From NCBI GenBank assembly GCA_010015745.1, contig ML978396.1, positions 1 to 18,709 of the forward strand: 18,709 nt of DNA, given 5' to 3'. Position 1 is the stretch's first letter. Every line of letters begins with the position of its first letter. Both the position numbers and the translations under genes were made by a program. Of this stretch, positions 1-11,005 are shown in pieces. A model generated the notes under the pieces. That model saw nothing but the letters and a program-made list of their open reading frames with translations, made no database searches and was not told the origin of the DNA. Origin of the DNA: Setomelanomma holmii (lineage: Eukaryota; Ascomycota; Dothideomycetes; Pleosporales; Phaeosphaeriaceae).

Positions 1-186
1 GCTTTATTGCTCAACACATCCCTAGCCCTACGGCCCAGAACCTAGATAGAGTCTTTTCAACCGGCGGAAATGACTCTTCCAGACTGCACACGCTGCCAAC
101 ACCCAAAGAATAGGAGCACCTGAGTACTAGCCAGGGCGCTACCCGTCTTTCATGCCCCCTGGGAGGCTTTCATAGGACGTTAAACA

Positions 187-206
187 ATACATACATACAT
201 ACATAC
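187..206. repeat. (ATAC)5 microsatellite
   Basis: Five perfect tandem copies of the tetranucleotide ATAC, followed by a partial copy. It lies in DNA without a recognisable gene and is a potential length-polymorphic marker. Confidence 0.9.
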
Positions 207-1133
207 ACAATACAACCTCAGTTCAATACTTCAATTCTTCCTGCATGCGCACTGTTTACTACACCGCAACACATCTCTATCTCTGTCCTCTTCATAGTCC
301 TGAACAGGGTCGCACAGGATCGCCTTCTAGTAACCCTGAACGGAGCCGCACTCGAGCACTGCACAGTTCGGGCCACTCCATGCCAGCCTTGAGTATATAT
401 CATGTCAGCTTCTCTGCAGTCCGATCTGACAAAGAGATTGCCTAACACATGCAGTTCCACGTACCCAAAGCTCAGCTCCAACGACCTAAAGACACTTAAG
501 TTAGAGGGAACCTTAACAACAAGTCAAAGAAGCGTCTTTGACGTCGACTTAGCGCAGCTGTTGTTCGCCACATCAAGCTGTACCAAGCCAGCACGGCACT
601 GCTGATCCATATAGTTTCATTCCATCCGCTGTTGGTGCAGACCATACATAGCCTGAATGACCAGCTCATTTCCAGAGAAGCGCCCATAATGTCCTCTACG
701 AGGCGACAGAGGCATACATGGTTACAGTGTTCGAGGACGTAAACCTAGGTGCCCCTTGGGCTAAACGCTTTACGATTTGTTCGAGACGATGAGAACGCCT
801 TCTGGGCGCATGGCGAGATTGCTAACATTGTAGGAAGATCTCGAATTCGGCGACTGGCCCGTTGATTGGAATTGGTATCGATGCTCGCGACAAGGTACTG
901 TATCAAAAATCACGGAGAATCATGTAACCTACTATTGGCGTATTACCACAGTTGCAGACTGCCTAGATCTCCACGACATGTGTTCAGCCATTCAGAATAC
1001 CTACGATCCGTGAGGTCGCTGCACGGATATCACGGAAGCAATGTGAACCCCCAGTCCTGGCTCAACGGTGCTGCAATTGAGTTGACAATGTGTGGTGGTA
1101 CGACAAGGCTGGATAGGTTTAAGACAATGTCTG

Positions 1134-1154
1134 TTGTTGTTGTTGTTGTTGTTG
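1134..1154. repeat. (TTG)7 microsatellite
   Basis: Seven perfect tandem TTG units, flanked by CTG on the left and TG on the right. It reads as polyvaline, polyasparagine or polyglutamine in overlapping frames, which explains why several spurious ORFs cross it. Confidence 0.9.
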
Positions 1155-4100
1155 TGCAACCAGGGATAAAGGCCAACTGGTAAGTGACATGCCACGAACA
1201 AGGACAAGATGGCTTGTCGGTTTTGTTTGTATAGATCTTTGTCGGCATCGGCACCGAGCGTTCTTGATGTATGAGGCGCAGGAGGAGCAGAATCGAACTG
1301 ATGAGTTGTAGTGGCTTTTCGACTTCAGTTGGTGGTGAGCAAGGCCTTGACTGTCTGCCACAAGCATTACTGCCCAAGACACTCTTGGTCAAATCAAAAA
1401 GTGATCTTTGCGTGTTCCTCGCTGCAACCACACGGCTGTTTGCGGCGTTATGCAAGTGAGCTAGAATGCATATAGCGAATTTCCTTGCAACCAGAGTATA
1501 ATGAACCGTAGCACGGTCAATCCCTCGACGGCTCCAGCTGGCATTGCAAGACACTTACTGAAGCATATTTAGGTATCTTGGAACCGCCGAGATGCACATG
1601 GTGTGGAGGATGCTCCGGCTAAGGCAAGGGATATATATATCTGTTGTTCGGGCTGAAAGTGACCCATGAAAGAAAGCTGAGCCGTGTGCTGAGCGATGCA
1701 TATCCGGCTAAGGTAGTAACCACGTCCGGAATCTCCACTCTGGCATGTGCGACGTCATGAGATCATGTCTGGCAGTGCGAGCGTGTTCATTGTGGAAAAT
1801 TAGTCACGTGCATGTCGGGTTTGATGATGCAACATGGATGCCTGCTATACATTAAATGTGTGTAAGAAAAGTTTGTTGGCATGTCCGGCTCACTCACGGG
1901 TGTTATGGCCTTGCGTCGTGCTGACTTGGGATTGGCAGACCACTCGTGGGTACCGCTTCCAGGCTACCACTACCATCGATCCGCGGGACGTGTCTTTGTT
2001 GTTGATCTTTTCTGGTTAGAAGGTCGAAGCAGGCCACCATAAGACTGAAGTCGACTTGGCCAAGTGAACGCACCATGCAGAGTGTTGTGGATTTTGGCAA
2101 TCTGAAGCCGCATGCAACTGGAACCGAGTACGGACGGGGAGAGAGAAGCAAACTTGCACGCCACCTGAAGTGCTCACGATACACAGTACACGGATCACGC
2201 AGAGCAAATGACATCCAGCGATCTCCCGAGCGACTCTCCAATTACCACATACAAACCATAGTGGCAAGAATTCAAGATCCTGCATGGTGGCTCGCAGCCC
2301 GATATCAAAGTTAGCTTCTGTGCTGACTCCAGTTGCCGCTCCATCAGACATCTGCGGATCTGCATTGGTCTACTCTTACACGACCACAATTGATGAGGAT
2401 GAAGTGGCGTTTCCGATGGAGGTACAAGTGACTTTGTCGGCTGACACCTTGACAACAAGCCGCGATGCCGTCGCTAAAGAACCGTACAAACCAGAACTTG
2501 TGTCTCATTGTGCCGTTGGTCAGCTATTCTACTAGCGAACAGCCAGACAAGTGGCTGATAAAGGGATACAGGCCGCCATCACTGGAAACTTGTCGCATGG
2601 ACATATATGAACAGATTATCCACAAGGAATATTGCCCTGAAAATGGGTTGCAACCTGGAGCTGTGTCCGTCTGTACAGTACCAACTACGTCGAATGCAGC
2701 TTATTGTCTCCAAGCGTGGGGTCGTAGGAATCTGATTCGTCAAGATTCGTCTCACCTACTTTTTCGAGCAAAAGTGGGACCGGCACCCAAATTCTTCAAG
2801 ATTGGCCTGTTAAAAGCCACAGGGCGTGGTGCAAAAGGGCTAAACGGCCCACCATCCACAAGAAGAGGGTCAAGGACGAGGCTTCGATGACCTCGCGTTT
2901 CCGAGACACTCCGTTGGCCGTAAGGTGCTATTGCCCCGATTGACCCGAAAGTATAATACAGGGCATACTGCGATGGGTTCGTCAGGATCTTAGGAAAGCC
3001 GGGCAGTATCTGGAATGAAGCGAGCCTCAAACCATATCTGGCGGCGACGGGGAGGAGTGTCCTTGCAAGTTGGCGATTCGTGCTGCAGTCATTGTATGCC
3101 GAAGGGCTTGCGTCGAGGCTCGCTTACATGTTGGAAACTATGCGGATGACACGGGTTCGGGCGGCCAGACAAGAGGCGTAGTGCTACTCGGCGAAAGTGT
3201 TCACAGTGGGATGGAGCACCGGATTAACGACTTTCATTGACGATAATTCCTACCGTATTGGTGCGATGCAGTACGCGTCGAAGAGGGGCGGTACGTATCG
3301 GCGGCGAGCGCGCCCCCAGTGCCAGCTAATAACGATTCCTATATTGGTGTAGCCCCGTCATGCAACGTTCCAGGACTGGGTGGCAGGCCAACGACTCGCG
3401 CTCCTATGGTTGTCCACAATACGCCTCCGGCATCCTTGGATAGTAGCTCTCGCCCTTCACACGCCGGAACGAGCATCACCATCTCCACAATATGGCTCGG
3501 TCTGACTTGATTGCATTCGCAAATTCTGCAGGCAGCAGGTTTGCGTCGATGGCGTGTTCTTGCAAGGGTAAACTCTGCTGAGAGAAAGATCGTGATTGCA
3601 GCGCCGCGAATGCACAGTAAGACTGCACCCAGGCGCTTCGCCTGATGCCTACCGGCCATTCAGGCCGTGTTGCAGCGAGCTGAAGGTGTGCATGTTTGAG
3701 GCTTCGCCCGGCAACACGGAGAGTCCTTGCGTGCAGTGTAGTGGTTGTGTGCACTCACGTGCCCCCAGTCAGGCTAACCCACGGCGGAAAGCGCCGTTTT
3801 GTAATTGTTACTTCGCTTTCTATCGCGGTACACGGTGCATTACGTAGACGATGCATCTGTTGCTCTGCTGAATGCTCTCACACCGCCGAGGAAAGAGCGG
3901 CATCCTGGTAAGGGCGCGTATGACAATCCTTTGCGACAGGTCTCCTCACACACTTCAAGCAAGAAACGACGGATCACCACCAGCGACTGACTATTTTCGT
4001 TTAACGCCGGGATATTGCGTATCCCTTGCATCGCGCGTCCATGAGCACAATCTTGTCACGGTTCCACGATCAGCGTAGTGCTGGCCGTGTGGAGTCGTCT

Positions 4101-5739
4101 TCCAGGTTCAAGGCCAGCTGCACCCAAAAGCAATGATGCTTTATGACACCTCCCTAGCTCAGGAGGACTTTCGCGAACCACAGGCTGCAGGACTCTCTGC
4201 CTTTGAGTATCGTTTGCCAGACGAGCATGCAACGTGGGAGGCATTAGTGAGATGCCGGTAAATCCCAGCAGCCTCCCCAAGCACAAAGGCGCAAGAAAGC
4301 AGGACACGGCGAGCAAGGCGTGCGCAGCTACCTCGAAGCGTGTTTCGCTAGGGGCGCTGAGAAGACGGACCTGCGGTACAAATTGTCTCGACTCCATCGG
4401 AGAAAGATGGTGGTCGCATCTAGCGCCGGGTGCGAGAACCTTGATTCGCCGCAGTGTCATGGCGCGGGGAATGCGAGCAGTCATGAGCCGTGTGATTGGG
4501 AGTGCGCAGGGTGCGAAATCATTTGCGAGGAGTGTATTGCACGATCAGCAGCTCGCTCAAACCTGAGCCTGCCATGCCGCGGGCCACGACTAGAGACAGG
4601 CTCGGACTTTAGCGGACGCTTAAGGTAAAGTTAGTTCGCCTTCGTATCTCCTGTTTGCCGTGTGCGTGCAGACGGTGCAGCAGTCTGCTCTGTGGACGCC
4701 TAGGAGCAGGCGAGGTGGGCCAGACAGGCGCACCCAGGAGCCACTCATAAGGACGCGCAGAGTCAAACACGGCATGGGCGGAATGATGCACGCGTGTAAT
4801 TTTTGCCATACCAGACTCGGCGCTGTCTGGTGATTACCGCAACTTCACGCCGTCTACGACGCTATCCGGACAGCGAAGGCTGCGCATGGTTGACCTCAGC
4901 CGCTTCCGGTAACTATTGCTGCTGAGCGACGAAACTTTGGACCGGCCACAGCATGCCGTCGCAAGTGTCTCCGTTTGTCAAGCCGCGTAGCTGAGTCCAG
5001 TCGCAGCAGTGTCCTCATCAGCAGCGTGCTCCGCCTTGGCCTCGCCGTTTCGCAATCATCAAATCATTTGAGCAACCGCAGCCGTCCAGAATCCGGCGCG
5101 GGGCCAGGGTGCTGGTGAATTGATGAGGCAGCGCTATCGTTCCTGGTAGCAGCGTCTCCACCGCGGCAAGCAGTGCGCTGTGGCTGTGGCTGCAAATATG
5201 GGTGCGCACGCGGCGCTTCGGGCATGGCAGCGAAGGGCAGCATGGGATTTGATTATTCACGAGCCCATGGCCGCCATCTGACCTGCAGTCGCGTTCGTCC
5301 TGGTGGCTCGGAAATCGAGGGCTGAGCGAGAGTGCGTCGATGAAAGCAGACACAGCACGCAACCTGCAACAAACGTCGGGCTGGCGGCCTCACTGCCTGG
5401 CAACGATGATCCTGCTGCTGGGAGCGAAGCCGCCACTCACGGTCGTCTGCCGGCCGCCTGGGGCTTGGTCGATTACGCTTGTGAAGCCCTGGCTCAGCGA
5501 TTCTCCCTCTTCATGCTGGGAACTTAGCGACACACACCCTTAGCTGCTTGCTTGGCGCGCTCCCTGGTCGCTCTGCTTTGTGTCCGGTCGTCTGTGCGTC
5601 TTCCTAGTACTCTGGGACAATGATCCTGGACTGGCATCAGAAGTTATGTACTTGTCTAGCTATTCACCGTCGAACGGCCCCAAGCCATGCTTGCGCAGAC
5701 TCGTGTTTGGGCCACCTCTAGAAACAACCCGCTTTCGCC

Positions 5740-5990
5740 TCCCTACAGTCGTCTCCGCCTGCATCCATAACCTCACGGTCCTCACCTTCACCCTCACTGT
5801 CGCCGTGTCCATCGCCGCTGCTCGCCGTCCCTTCTTCGCTCCTGCTCCTCCATTGTGCTCGTCCCTCGCCCCTTCCCGCTTCACCTCCAGCAGCAGTCGC
5901 CCACACCAACGCCAACGCTGTTCCGGCAACAAGGTTGCAGAGCACATATTTGCAGAAGGCGCCGTCAACACTCCTCCTTGCCTGCCTCTC
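5740..5990 (+). promoter_or_regulatory. pyrimidine-rich upstream region of the cyclin gene
   Basis: The plus strand is strongly enriched in C and T here (runs of CTC, CCTT, TCGCC), directly upstream of the cyclin start at 6115. Such CT-rich tracts commonly mark core promoters and leaders of filamentous fungal genes that lack a TATA box, and no clear TATA box is visible here. The transcription start itself cannot be placed by eye. Confidence 0.4.
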
Positions 5991-6024
5991 TAGCACGCGG
6001 CAACACCACACCTCCCATCACGCA

Positions 6025-6033
6025 ATGCAGTGA
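6025..6033 (+). promoter_or_regulatory. two-codon upstream ORF (ATG CAG TGA)
   Basis: ATG CAG TGA lies 81 nt upstream of, and in the same frame as, the cyclin start codon. Its TGA is the last in-frame stop before the main ORF, which fixes 6115 as the first usable in-frame ATG. The uORF start has a purine at -3 (G), whereas the main start has a pyrimidine (C), so scanning ribosomes might meet the uORF first if the transcript begins upstream of 6025. Whether it is transcribed is unknown. Confidence 0.4.
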
Positions 6034-6114
6034 AGGCCTGCAGCGTGCAAACACTGCGAACCCATTAGTCTGCTCACCTCACCGCCATACGAGCCCACCG
6101 ACCCTGCCTTCCAC

Positions 6115-8023
6115 ATGCTCGAGCTACAGCTTCCACGCCCTCCGATGCCTCACGCTCTCCCCCGGGAGCCTCCCTTCGACTTCTACACCTCCGCCTCCCG
6201 ACCCGCATTCAAGCTGGATCCCACGATGCAGCTCCCCATGCCGCGCATGCCAAACGCCCACGAGTTCGACCCGCTTAGAACAGCGATACGCCCACCTCTG
6301 ACACCTCCAGAGCTACCTGGATCCGCCGTGCGAGTCGTCTCTCTGCCGCCAACACAAGGTGCTGGGCATCAGTATGGCTATCAGCTTCCTGCAATTGGCA
6401 ATTCGAGAACCGTTGCTGCTCCACGAAGTCCAAGCCCGCAGCGACAGATGCAGCACCCGCCCCAGGAGGTAGCTCCCACACCACGGAAGAAGTGGTCAAT
6501 TTCCCCAAACCTGCGCATACCGCCCACGATCAATACACCACAAGAGGGCTTGCCACAATTAGCCGCAGAGGTGAGCAACGCCAACAGTCGCTACATGCCA
6601 AGACTGACTTTCCCAGGTGACATGCCTATTCTGGTTCGAGAGCTCAACCACGCTCAAGCAGGTGGTCGAGGACTCGTCGCCCCACGCCATCCAGCCTCTC
6701 GTGCCCGATGCACATCCCACCATCGGCTTCAAGAAATGGGTAGCCACCATCTTGACCACCACCCAAGTTGCGCAGAACGTCATTCTCTTGGCGCTCCTGT
6801 TCATTTATCGATTGAAGCTCACCAATCCGACCGTCAAGGGCAAGCCTGGTAGCGAGTATCGATTGCTGACCGTAGCTCTCATGCTCGGCAACAAGTTCCT
6901 GGATGACAACACGTATACGAACAAGACGTGGGCTGAAGTCTCGGGCATCTCCGTCCAAGAGGTGCACATCATGGAGGTTGAATTCCTGAGCAATATGCGG
7001 TACAGCCTGTTCACATCCAAGAAGAAGTGGGAAGAGTGGCACACGACCCTGGGCAAGTTTGGTACATTCTTCGATCGTGCTTCGAGGATTCCTGCGTCAG
7101 GCACCATCAGCCCAATTGGGCCGCCAGCACCAGCGCTCGGCCTGCCACAGAACTTCGTCCCGTCACCACCGACCACGCAGCAGACCTCTCCACCCACAAC
7201 CATGATGTACTCGCCAAATCATCTAGCTTTCTCGAATACGCCCTTGCTGCAACCCCAGGCAACGTCCGCCACGGTGTCTCCGATTGGGGCGCTCCCTGAG
7301 TTGGGTCCTATCGTCCGCAAACGAAGCGCCGATTATGGTTCCGAGCCACCACAGAAGCGACAGGCTCATGGTTTCGCTCCAGGACCATACAGTAACGCTC
7401 CTCCTATCCCAACGCTGCAGACTCCTGTAAACCGCTCCTTCGAACCTCCGCCATCCGTCAATCGGCTGCCTCCATTACCCAGCCTCTCGATACCGCCACC
7501 ACAACAAATGCAATCTGGCCCGGGAAGGACTTGGTCAGATTTGCCATTGCCTGCGGCGGGTAGTCGGTCCATGGCCATGGTCTATCCTCCGCCAGTACAG
7601 TGGCAACAACCGCCCACGGGCACGCCCACTTCGACGGGAGCCCCTCCTTTCTCCACTTCATACACACCGACGGCGGACAGATCTCGCCAAATTAGCCCAT
7701 TTCCACCGTCCGCTGGTTCGTCGCCTGTCAGCGCCTATCCGTCTTCTGCTTCGCGGCAACTCTCGCCGTCGCATTTCCTCAGTCAGCGACAATCGCCCTA
7801 CCGCCCTGTCCGCGGTGTGCACACCTTGTTGGTTCCACCACCTTCGACTTCGATGCACAACCCTGCGCAAAATGTTGGCTACGATCAGATGCAATACCAA
7901 CCTCTAGGGCGACCCACGACCGACCGCCGTACAGGACTCCTTCCCTACATGGATCGTAACGCCTGGCCTCAAATGAATCAGTTGAATCAATTACCGGTGC
8001 CTCAACAGCCGATCTTTCGGTGA
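6115..8023 (+). CDS. clg1: Pho85-type cyclin, Clg1-like
   Basis: Two exons, 6115-6570 and 6617-8023, encode 620 aa. The cyclin core lies at about residues 153-290 and begins at the exon junction with CLFWFESS. It continues through the helices GFKKWVATILTTTQVAQN and YRLLTVALMLGNKFLDDNTY, then TWAEVSGISVQEVHIMEVEF, the pattern of fungal PHO80/Pcl-family cyclins, closest to Clg1. These proteins bind and activate a Pho85-type cyclin-dependent kinase. The flanks are long, disordered and Pro/Gln/Ser-rich with many SP/TP sites, unlike small Pcl cyclins but normal for Clg1-type proteins. RKR (386-388) and KR (399-400) form a bipartite nuclear-localisation-like motif. The start is the first ATG after an in-frame TGA at 6031. 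Assignment to Clg1 rather than another Pcl subgroup is from memory of conserved motifs. The family call is firm; the kinase partner is inferred. Confidence 0.9.
6571..6616 (+). other. intron of the cyclin gene
   Basis: 46 bp, donor GTGAGC and acceptor CCCAG, phase 0. Removal joins LPQLAAE to VTCLFWFESS and restores the conserved start of the cyclin core. The intron contains no in-frame stop on the exon 1 side, but reading through moves out of the cyclin frame. Confidence 0.85.
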
Positions 8024-9614
8024 GAGATCAACATCTTCCCTTCGATGTATCGACTTGCACATACTCGGGGCTTCCCAGGAGCTGCCCCTTTTTCCCTATC
8101 TTGATAACTTTATCTGCTGCGTTCGAGCGTGCATTGCATTGGAGGGCGAATTGTGTCGAGCATCGAATCAGCCAATCGATTTGGCTGGTTCTTATTTTCC
8201 TACATCATAAAACAGCATAACCCGGCGCTCATGTACAGTATTTTGCTGAGCCTTACATGGCTAGCAACTTTGAGTTGGTGTTATTGAGCAGTCCACTGCA
8301 GCGGAATACAGCCATGTGCAGTGTCCGCAAGTATTAGAGGCTCGTTCGAGCTTACTAGTGAGATATGGCGGAGCTTAGTTAAACGTAATAGGCCTGGATC
8401 CGGCTGTGCAATCAATCCAGATCACACCCTTGGCATCGAGATTGGCACGAATCCCCACATGCTTCGTGATAAAATCTAGGCAAAAGGTGCAAGGGGTGAC
8501 GTTGTTGTGTCTGCATGCTGATTGGCTACACCGACGCCTCGTGTACACCTTCTGGGGCTAGATGTGACCCTTTGGCCCTTGCCTAGAAAGTGCGGGGACT
8601 TTGGCTGCGCCAAGCTCGCTAGCGTTCGGCCTGCTGGTCGGTCAACGATAAGTCGCTCAACATCAAGATCAAGGTCCGAAACAAGCTGACTCTGTCAAAC
8701 ATCCACGCGCTGACCGGTTCTTTGACGCAGTGTCTATGGGAAGCTATCGTTGCTAGGGACCTCCACTTTCATCGTACGCCTGAGCCGTAGCAGTGTGCCA
8801 TACCCGTCTTGCGTACTTTTTCGCTAGCCGCAACCCTGTAGCAAGCTCTTGTGACTGTAAGAGCTTCGTAATCGGTTCACACCCGGTCTGCGGGGTTCCC
8901 AGTGGTGAGGCATGTTTCACCTTGAAGATACAGACGAGATGGGGAATGAAAATGTTGAAGGATGACGTGGGGGTCAAAGTTGGGTTCAACCAATTTCCGG
9001 CCGCCGCATGTTAGCTGTGTCAGCCTGAGTAGTGCAGGGCGGGCAACTGATCTCGAAGGATGCGAAACATCAACAGTACCTCATCATTAGACGCATATCC
9101 TTTGCTCTGTCGCAGCCCTGTTGGCTCGTGCAAAGCAATACAACTCACGGTGGCAGGTCGAAATGCGTTGCAGCAACCTTCGAGCGGAGTGAAAAGTCAA
9201 CGTGGGGAAATGGAAGCACATCATCAGCATCCATAGGGTAGTAAAGAACATGGTATTCAGCGCAACTTCTTGTGCATTTGCTTTTGCGGCTAGAGACCAA
9301 AACTATTTCAACAGCTGAGTCCGGTGGTGATAGCGGCGATTGAACCACATGAATTTCCCAAGCAAGTGGGTGACGATGGTAGCATATCCGACGACCGAGC
9401 TATGCTCCGGATCAGAAGGCCAGATGTGGTTGTATTTCGCATTGAAATACTTGATGAAAGTGCATCGAGGCATGTAGCACAAGTCGATGTTCCACACTCA
9501 GCCCTACAGCGTGCCAAGCAACCACTCGTAGCCGCGGCTTTCCAGCTTCGTCCCCAACTTTTTGTGCCCGTCGTCGCACACCCACAACGCGCGCCTGGCG
9601 TCCCAGTATACGCC
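8024..9614. other. intergenic region between the cyclin and MFAP1 genes
   Basis: 1.6 kb with no recognisable protein or RNA gene. It holds the 3' end of the cyclin transcript and the promoter of the MFAP1 gene. A CCAAT-type motif (ATTGG in TGATTGGCTA) lies near 8520, too far from either start to assign. The frame of the MFAP1 ORF stays open back to an ATG at 9324, but those residues do not look like the family. Confidence 0.5.
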
Positions 9615-10832
9615 ATGCCGCCTCCGAAATCCAAGAAACTCACAGCGCAGCCAGTGCGCACGCGCCAATTCGCTGGGAAGCCAGCGGCCGTTGAGATCGA
9701 AGAGCGCTCCAGCTCCGAGTCCGAGTCCGAGGAAGAGCAGCCCAAACAGAAACCGTTCGCGAAGCCCAAGCCCGCACCTGTCGCCTCGTCTTTCCCAACA
9801 GCTGCGCTCAAGTCGAAGCTCGCGGCGCGCCAAAAGTCGGAAGCTGAACGGAAGGCACTAGAAGACGAATTTGAGACTGAAAGCGAGGAAGAAGAGGACG
9901 AGGGCAGCGAGAGTGGCAGCAGCATCGGCAGCGAGGAAGACGAGTCTGAGGAAGAATCGAGCAGCGAGGAAGAGGCGCCCAGAAAGCTGCTGCGGCCCGT
10001 CTTCCTGAAGAAGAGCGAGCGCAACAAAGCTGCTGCGCCTGCAAAATCAGCAGATGAGATCGTAGCAGAGGAGGAGGCGCGGCGGCAGGAGCAGTCAAGG
10101 GCGCTTGTGCAAGAGCAGGTCGAGCAGCGCATAGCAGAGAAGGCGGCAGGCAAGCGCGATTGGGACGATGATGTGGAAGACGCCGACATCAACGCCATCG
10201 ACGACACGGACGGGCTGGACCCCGACGCCGAATATGCTGCGTGGAAGCTACGCGAGCTCAAACGCATCAAGCGCGAGCGCCTTGCCATCGAGGAGGCTGA
10301 AGCTGAGCGCGCAGAGGTCGAACGCCGCCGCAACCTCTCCGCTGCCGAACGCGAAGCCGAAGATCGCGCCTTTATCGACAAGCAGAAAGAGGAGCACGCA
10401 GACCGCGGTGAGATGCAGTACATGCAGAAGTACTTCCACAAGGGTGCTTTCTTCACAGACGAGCTCAAGGAGCTGGGCGTCGACCGCAGAAATTTCATGG
10501 GCGCGCGCTTCGAGGATCAGACCAGCCGCGAGGTATTGCCAGAGTTCATGCAGATACGCGACATGACGAAGCTAGGCAAGAAGGGCAGGACACGATACAA
10601 AGACATGAAGACCGAAGACACAGGTAGATGGGGCGACTATGGCGACGACCGACCACGGAGAGACCGGGGCGATTTTGGGGTCGACGAGAGGTTCAGGCCA
10701 GATTCGTACAGCGGACGAGACGATCGCGAAGGCGCAACAGGGGCAAATGCGAAACCCTTGGGCGAGAGAAAGAGGTTGGGTGAGGATAGAGACAGGGATA
10801 GTAAGCGACCAAAAATCGAAGAAAGAGCCTGA
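9615..10832 (+). CDS. MFAP1: MFAP1-family spliceosomal protein
   Basis: Single exon, 405 aa, very charged. Residues 1-125 are a basic start (MPPPKSKKLTAQPVR) followed by Ser/Glu-rich acidic clusters. The MFAP1 C-terminal domain starts near KLLRPVFLKKSER (124-136). It continues with coiled-coil-like Glu/Arg/Lys helices (145-260), KRDWDDDVEDADINAIDDTDG (180-200), then the most conserved stretch: MQYMQKYFHKGAFF (267-280), RNFMGARFEDQTSRE (292-306) and LPEFMQIRDMTKLGKKGRT (308-326). The tail is Arg/Asp/Gly-rich. MFAP1 proteins are nuclear components of the pre-catalytic spliceosome, so a role in pre-mRNA splicing is established family knowledge. I chose ATG 9615 because MPPPxxxK is the usual start of fungal members; the frame is open further upstream. 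The gene converges on atg22, with 173 bp between stop codons. Confidence 0.95.
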   Translation: MPPPKSKKLTAQPVRTRQFAGKPAAVEIEERSSSESESEEEQPKQKPFAKPKPAPVASSFPTAALKSKLAARQKSEAERKALEDEFETESEEEEDEGSESGSSIGSEEDESEEESSSEEEAPRKLLRPVFLKKSERNKAAAPAKSADEIVAEEEARRQEQSRALVQEQVEQRIAEKAAGKRDWDDDVEDADINAIDDTDGLDPDAEYAAWKLRELKRIKRERLAIEEAEAERAEVERRRNLSAAEREAEDRAFIDKQKEEHADRGEMQYMQKYFHKGAFFTDELKELGVDRRNFMGARFEDQTSREVLPEFMQIRDMTKLGKKGRTRYKDMKTEDTGRWGDYGDDRPRRDRGDFGVDERFRPDSYSGRDDREGATGANAKPLGERKRLGEDRDRDSKRPKIEERA

Positions 10833-11005
10833 GGCCGAATACCCCACAGCATAATTCCGAGTCGGATACATGTCGAGCATTTCCAAGGAGCATCATATCC
10901 AGCAACACGATTCCAAAAGCCCCCCTTCTTTTCATACAGGCACTATCATGTATCGCATTTCGCGCACTTCTTCTTCCTACAGGTACCGCTGGTTCGTGGA
11001 CGCAT

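Larger units (their letters stand above)
1..6000. other. gene-poor left flank, no recognisable gene
   Basis: I read this stretch on both strands and recognise no protein family, tRNA, rRNA or intact transposase. The longest ATG-initiated frame has 174 codons (1554-1030, minus). It is low-complexity, runs through a trinucleotide microsatellite and resembles nothing known. Base composition is near balanced, unlike the A+T-rich, TpA-rich right flank, so it is not obviously RIP-mutated repeat DNA. It could hold noncoding RNA genes, orphan genes split by introns, or a fully decayed element. None of these can be supported from sequence reading alone. Confidence 0.5.

Noticed and set aside
1280..1320. 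tRNA-like B-box (AGTTCGATTC on the minus strand)
   Set aside because: No matching A-box, anticodon arm or acceptor stem could be formed around it.
1030..1554. 174-codon minus-strand frame
   Set aside because: It runs through the TTG microsatellite as a polythreonine tract and shows no recognisable domain; likely chance.
2465..2890. 141-codon plus-strand frame
   Set aside because: No domain, signal peptide or membrane segment recognised, and opposing frames overlap it. There is not enough support to call it a gene.
4320..4628. Cys-rich plus-strand frame resembling a zinc-binding or small secreted protein
   Set aside because: Cysteine spacing follows no known motif, there is no signal peptide, and overlapping frames on both strands are equally open.
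5855..6301. 148-codon plus-strand frame overlapping the cyclin start
   Set aside because: It is a Pro/Ser/Thr/Cys-rich alternative frame of the CT-rich leader and cyclin exon 1, with no domain.
8020..8078. Possible 59-bp intron (GTGAGA to CCCAG) spanning the cyclin stop codon, giving a 46-residue longer C terminus
   Set aside because: The splice sites are plausible, but the extension is hydrophobic and Cys/His/Trp-containing, unlike the Pro/Gln-rich tail before it. The stop at 8021-8023 is simpler.
9308..10498. 396-codon open frame on the minus strand opposite the MFAP1 gene
   Set aside because: It is Ser/Arg-rich low complexity produced by the Glu/Lys/Ala codon usage of the real gene on the other strand, and it has no family resemblance.
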